From contig DJYX01000228.1 of NCBI GenBank assembly GCA_002450295.1, positions 1 through 17,300 on the forward strand: DNA of 17,300 nucleotides, read 5' to 3'. Made by a program: the position numbers and the translations under genes. Positions 13,905 through 17,300 of the stretch are shown here, one piece after another. This stretch comes from Deltaproteobacteria bacterium UBA6967 (GTDB lineage: Bacteria; SAR324; NAC60-12). Under the pieces are notes generated by a model that saw nothing but the letters and a program-made list of their open reading frames with translations, was not told where the DNA came from and did not search any database. Position 1 is the stretch's first letter, and each line of letters starts with the position of its first letter.

Positions 13905-14897
13905 ATGCCACTAGCCCAGATTCGTGGTCAAGAGGCTTCCATAGACTTGATTTCAAGGACCATACAGTCGAAGCGGCTGCCCTCTGCCTGGTTATTCAGT
14001 GGTCCTCCCAACGTGGGTAAGTGTCTTACTGCCCTGTTGATTGCCCAGGCGCTGAACTGTAAGACATATCAGGGCCTCGACGCCTGTGGCCAATGTGATC
14101 CTTGTCGACAAATTGAGGTTGGTAACTTTGCAGATGTCGAATTGATTGAGCCTTCTGGTCAAAACATACGCATGGAGCAAATCCAGGAGGCTTTGCGTTG
14201 GATGCAGTATCGACCAGAACGGGGACATTACCGGGTATTGATCTTGGATGAAGCTGACCGAATGAATCGGGAATCAGCCAATGCGTTTCTGAAAACACTT
14301 GAGGAACCTCCACCTCAGACAACGATTATTCTATTGACCACTTCTCCGATGCTTTTGCTGGAGACCATTCTCTCACGGTGCCAGCATGTACGCTTCCAAC
14401 CCCTCTCCTCAGAGATATTGACAGATTTGTTGGCAGAGAAAACGGAACTGGCTAATGATGAGCGGAACTGGCTAATGCAGCAAGGAATGGGGAGTGTCCG
14501 GCTTGATCTGGTCAAGGATGTTCAAGGCTTACGGGAGTTGCACTCGCAATGGGGGTTCTGGTTACAACGGATTGGTGCCTCCGAAATGATGGAGATTCTC
14601 CCACGTTGTCAAGAATGGAGCTCAGCCAAGGATCTTACGTGGGAACGACTGCTAGATTGGCTCGAGACTTGGCTTCGAGACCTTGCGTGGTTGTTGCATG
14701 AGTTGCCTGAAACTGAGCTACTGAATCAAGACCAATTACCTGCTCTGCGCAAGTGCCTACAACGTTACAGTTCTGAGAGCGTACTTGCCCTCTACGAGGC
14801 GGTTTTGGAAGTCCGCCACAACATTGCCCGAAATGCCAACAAGACCCTACAATTGGAAGGGCTTTGGCTAAGGCTAAAGCATTTACAGGAAGCATGA
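13905..14897 (+). CDS. holB: DNA polymerase III delta-prime subunit (clamp loader)
   Basis: The 330-residue AAA+ protein is the delta-prime clamp-loader subunit, which with delta and DnaX loads the sliding clamp onto primed DNA. Visible features are a P-loop-like GPPNVGKC (33-40) in which Cys40 replaces the usual Thr/Ser, a zinc module with Cys52, Cys61, Cys64 and Cys67, LILDEADRMNRESANAFLKTLEEPP (Walker B region, 112-136), and the ILSRCQ motif (155-160; SRC 157-159). The length is normal for HolB. An in-frame TAA six codons upstream limits the start to this ATG, which lacks a Shine-Dalgarno site, so translation may be modest. Its stop overlaps the ATG of the exported protein gene by 4 bases. 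The changed P-loop fits the view that delta-prime is not the ATP-hydrolysing subunit. Confidence 0.92.
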   Translation: MPLAQIRGQEASIDLISRTIQSKRLPSAWLFSGPPNVGKCLTALLIAQALNCKTYQGLDACGQCDPCRQIEVGNFADVELIEPSGQNIRMEQIQEALRWMQYRPERGHYRVLILDEADRMNRESANAFLKTLEEPPPQTTIILLTTSPMLLLETILSRCQHVRFQPLSSEILTDLLAEKTELANDERNWLMQQGMGSVRLDLVKDVQGLRELHSQWGFWLQRIGASEMMEILPRCQEWSSAKDLTWERLLDWLETWLRDLAWLLHELPETELLNQDQLPALRKCLQRYSSESVLALYEAVLEVRHNIARNANKTLQLEGLWLRLKHLQEA

Positions 14898-15349
14898 AAA
14901 AATGGTTGCCCTTACTGTTGGGGTGCTGGCTGATTCTCAGTCTCCCGGCACAAGCTAGAACCCTGACGCCTATTGAATTGGAAACCATCCTCACTCAGGC
15001 CCGGGCACAGTTCACCAACTTTTTGCAACTCTGGCAGGAAGAGCGCTATTTCGAAATGTATGAATTCGGGGTCAGGCAATCTAAACAACAACTCAGTGTC
15101 GAAGAATTCGCTACAAGGATGGTTGAACTCGACTGGGTGCCTGTGAATGTGGATCAGGAACCACTGCAGGTCGACTTTCGTTTTCGGACGATGGTCTACG
15201 TAACAACAGTCCTTGAATTCCGACACAAGAGCTTCCCCGAACTCCAATACGGCAAACGTCAGTCTTTCCTGCTGATTCAAGAGAGAGAAGGCTGGCATCT
15301 GGACCTACTTCAGATGATTCGTACGCCCTACTACACTCCGAGTGAATAA
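14894..15349 (+). CDS. Small exported protein, possible NTF2-like fold
   Basis: From the ATG at 14894 the product is 151 residues with a clear Sec signal peptide: MKKW, a hydrophobic core (residues 5-17), and cleavage after AQA (about residue 21). The mature part begins with a helix (TPIELETILTQARAQ), then WQEERYFEMYEFG and SVEEFATRMVELDWVP, then strands ending FLLIQEREGWHLDLLQM. This order resembles small NTF2-like proteins that carry a C-terminal GW-type strand, but I cannot name the family. An upstream in-frame ATG at 14864 exists inside holB; I reject it because the signal peptide and the AGGA site fit 14894. The ATGA overlap with holB implies translational coupling, although the two proteins would act in different compartments. 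Confidence 0.78.
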   Translation: MKKWLPLLLGCWLILSLPAQARTLTPIELETILTQARAQFTNFLQLWQEERYFEMYEFGVRQSKQQLSVEEFATRMVELDWVPVNVDQEPLQVDFRFRTMVYVTTVLEFRHKSFPELQYGKRQSFLLIQEREGWHLDLLQMIRTPYYTPSE

Positions 15350-15370
15350 ACACTTCTTCCGCACTTTTGT

Positions 15371-15387
15371 CTGGGCAAACAGCCCAG
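15371..15387 (+). other. Short GC-rich hairpin just before recD2
   Basis: CTGGGC (15371-15376) and GCCCAG (15382-15387) form a 6-bp stem with a 5-base loop between the exported-protein stop and the RecD2 start, ending 18 bases before the ATG. The following CTCATTTTCC is too poor in T to call an intrinsic terminator. It may be a weak attenuator or an effect on translation start. Confidence 0.3.
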
Positions 15388-15405
15388 CTCATTTTCCCAC
15401 CAAAC

Positions 15406-17300
15406 ATGCTGACCGCTGAAACTGCATCGACATTGACAGGTCTGCTGCAACGTATCATCTATCACAAAGCTGAGAGCGGCTTTGTGATCGCCAGCTTCCA
15501 GGTTGAGGGCCAGAATGAGCCCATCACGATCAAGGGCACCCTTGGTGGCTTCAATGAAGATGAAACCCTGCAACTCAAAGGGCGCTGGCAACAGCATCCC
15601 CTCTATGGCAGCCAGTTCCTGGTAGAGGAGGCAATGCCCGTGTTGCCCTCTTCGTTGGATGGCATTCAGCGCTATCTCGCCAGTGGAATTTACTCCGGCA
15701 TTGGTGAGAAGACCGCTGAGCGAATTGTTGTTGCTTTCGGGGAAGACACTTTTCGGGTGATTGACGAAGAGCCTGAGCGCCTGCTGAAGGAAGTTCCACG
15801 ATTTACTCGCAAACAATTAGAAGTCTTGCATGAGGCTCGTGAAGAACAGCGGGGACTACGAGAAGTGATGACCTACCTGCACGGAGCAGGAGTTTCAAAC
15901 GCTCAGGCCCAACGAATTTTTCAGCGCTATGGCCTGAACAGCATTCAAGTTTTGAGGGAAAACCCTTACCAATTGACAGAGCTGCCAGGGATTGGATTCC
16001 TGACTGCAGATGCGATCGCTCGTAAACTTGGTTTTGCTGCTGATTCATTGGAACGAGCCGTTGCTGGAACGGTTTATGTGATTGAGCAGCAAGCACAACA
16101 GGGCCATACCTGCCTGCCTCAGGAGTTGCTGTTGGAGAAAGTCTGCACAGAATTGCACCTACCTGAAGAACGTACCAGACAGGCGATTGATCACCTCTTA
16201 CAAGAGCGACAACTCAAAGGCCGAGACAGTGTTCACCTGACGGGTGGGAACCAGTCGTTGCTCTCCAGACCACGTTTTTATTTTGCAGAACAGCGTATTG
16301 CAGAAAACCTGTTTCGCTTGCTGGAGAGCGCTGCGCTGACCAACTTTGGTCCTTCTGCAGAACTCCTTGACGCATGCCAGGAACGGCTCGACTTGCGCCT
16401 GGACTCAGTCCAGCATCAGGCAATACAGGCAGCCCTGCAACACAAGGTACTGATCCTCACCGGCGGTCCAGGTACCGGAAAGACAACGATTGTCCGCTTC
16501 ATCCTGGAGTTGATGCTCCCACAAATTCCAGAAACGGCACTGGCAGCTCCCACAGGAAGGGCTGCCAAACGGCTCTCAGAAGCCACGGGACACTCTGCCT
16601 CAACCATTCACCGTCTATTGGAAGCTGGTAATCAAGGATTTCAGCGCAATCAGGACAATCCGCTGGAGTATGAACTGTTGATCATTGATGAGACATCAAT
16701 GATTGATACCTTGCTGATGGATGCATTGTTGGAAGCGATTCCTTCTCCTTCCCGGCTGATCTTGGTTGGCGATGTGGATCAATTACCATCCGTTGGTGCA
16801 GGAGCGATTCTTCAGGATCTGATTGCTTCACAACAGATACCAGTAGTGCGGTTAGAGACCATCTTTCGACAGGCCCAGGATAGCTTGATCACTCTCAACG
16901 CCCACCGAGTCCGCAAAGGGGAGCTTCCGGATTTGGAGGGTCCTCTGAATTCAAGCGAACTGAGAGATTTCTACTTTATGCAGGAAGGTGATCCGCAGCG
17001 GATTGTTGATAAGCTACTCCGTGTCTGTACCGAACGGATTCCCGAGCGTTTTGGTTTTGATCCCCTGAATCAGGTTCAAGTACTGACCCCCATGCATCGT
17101 GGATTAACAGGATCCATTCATCTCAATCAACGCCTGCAAGAGGTTTTCAATCCGAGTGGGGAAGGGGTTGAATTTAAGCAGTGGCAGTTTCGAGTCGGCG
17201 ACAAGGTGATGCAACAGGTCAATAACTACGATAAGGAAGTCTTCAATGGAGATACTGGCCAAATTCGAGAGGTGAACACCGAGACTCGAGAACTCAGGGT
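15406..17300 (+). CDS. recD2: RecD2-type (RecD/TraA family) DNA helicase, 3' end cut by window edge
   Basis: The frame is open from the ATG at 15406 to the right edge (631 codons). The protein is a superfamily 1B 5'-3' helicase of the RecD2 class, which acts in repair without RecBC. An N-terminal OB-like region (about 8-75: IIYHKAESGFVIASF, ITIKGTL) characteristic of RecD2 is followed by two helix-hairpin-helix segments, SGIYSGIGEKTAERI (93-107) and ELPGIGFLTADAI (191-203). Next come Walker A GGPGTGKTT (353-361), the APTGRAAKRL motif, Walker B LLIIDETSMID (424-434), LVGDVDQLPSVGAG and IFRQAQDS. RecD2 proteins are usually about 720-750 residues, so roughly 100 residues lie beyond the window. 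No Shine-Dalgarno site precedes the ATG; a TTG at 15367 is the only other in-frame candidate noticed. It probably belongs to the holB transcript. Confidence 0.93.
   Translation, partial: MLTAETASTLTGLLQRIIYHKAESGFVIASFQVEGQNEPITIKGTLGGFNEDETLQLKGRWQQHPLYGSQFLVEEAMPVLPSSLDGIQRYLASGIYSGIGEKTAERIVVAFGEDTFRVIDEEPERLLKEVPRFTRKQLEVLHEAREEQRGLREVMTYLHGAGVSNAQAQRIFQRYGLNSIQVLRENPYQLTELPGIGFLTADAIARKLGFAADSLERAVAGTVYVIEQQAQQGHTCLPQELLLEKVCTELHLPEERTRQAIDHLLQERQLKGRDSVHLTGGNQSLLSRPRFYFAEQRIAENLFRLLESAALTNFGPSAELLDACQERLDLRLDSVQHQAIQAALQHKVLILTGGPGTGKTTIVRFILELMLPQIPETALAAPTGRAAKRLSEATGHSASTIHRLLEAGNQGFQRNQDNPLEYELLIIDETSMIDTLLMDALLEAIPSPSRLILVGDVDQLPSVGAGAILQDLIASQQIPVVRLETIFRQAQDSLITLNAHRVRKGELPDLEGPLNSSELRDFYFMQEGDPQRIVDKLLRVCTERIPERFGFDPLNQVQVLTPMHRGLTGSIHLNQRLQEVFNPSGEGVEFKQWQFRVGDKVMQQVNNYDKEVFNGDTGQIREVNTETRELR

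Noticed and set aside
13816..13913. Small plus-strand frame beginning ATG CTA AGA and ending in TAG inside holB
   Set aside because: About 32 codons, no ribosome site, overlaps the holB start; composition unconvincing. It could be a leader peptide, but there is no evidence.
14864..14893. Upstream in-frame ATG for the exported protein
   Set aside because: It would place a charged extension before a textbook signal peptide; the ATG at 14894 has AGGA and the ATGA overlap.
15371..15400. Hairpin before recD2 as an intrinsic terminator
   Set aside because: The stem is only 6 bp and the downstream run is not T-rich enough.
15331..15816. 161-residue minus-strand open frame opposite recD2
   Set aside because: It lies wholly antisense to the conserved N-terminal region of RecD2 and has no family signature.

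Overview
The window is an ordinary-looking chromosomal segment of a Gram-negative bacterium. The evidence is a complete tripartite RND efflux system with an outer-membrane lipoprotein channel, bacterial ATG starts with Shine-Dalgarno sites and 4-nt ATGA overlaps, and a CIRCE heat-shock operator. Base composition looks near-balanced throughout, with no obvious island of foreign composition. A proteobacterium-like (possibly marine) lineage fits, but nothing here fixes the taxon. I see no tRNA, rRNA, CRISPR, insertion sequence or phage gene. No gene-free stretch exceeds 300 bases; the largest gaps are 273, 215 and 170 bases.

Layout. (1) 1-1424, minus strand: a GlpQ-like glycerophosphodiesterase without signal peptide, followed by a lipoprotein gene cut by the left edge. 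(2) 1640-4814, plus strand: D-aminoacyl-tRNA deacylase (dtd), a YdjM-type membrane metal-dependent hydrolase, a beta-lactamase-fold serine hydrolase, an unrecognised acidic protein and a small DUF3817-type membrane protein. (3) 4829-5752, minus strand: the membrane protease HtpX, preceded by a perfect CIRCE operator that overlaps its probable promoter. (4) 5860-12609, minus strand: an efflux operon in the order outer-membrane factor, membrane-fusion protein, RND permease. The permease carries a roughly 280-residue acidic repeat tail on its cytoplasmic C-terminus. (5) 12780-13631, minus strand: a TerB-like helical protein. (6) 13905-17300, plus strand: DNA polymerase III delta-prime subunit (holB), a translationally coupled small exported protein, and a RecD2-type helicase cut by the right edge.

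How the genes work together. The three efflux genes encode one envelope-spanning pump. HtpX would be under heat-shock (HrcA) control and deals with damaged inner-membrane proteins. holB and recD2 belong to replication and repair. The rest is housekeeping and phospholipid-degradation metabolism. The two most unusual items are the tandem SPLS/MFVDLD acidic repeats on the pump tail and the extended CIRCE operator placed 5 bases before the htpX start codon.
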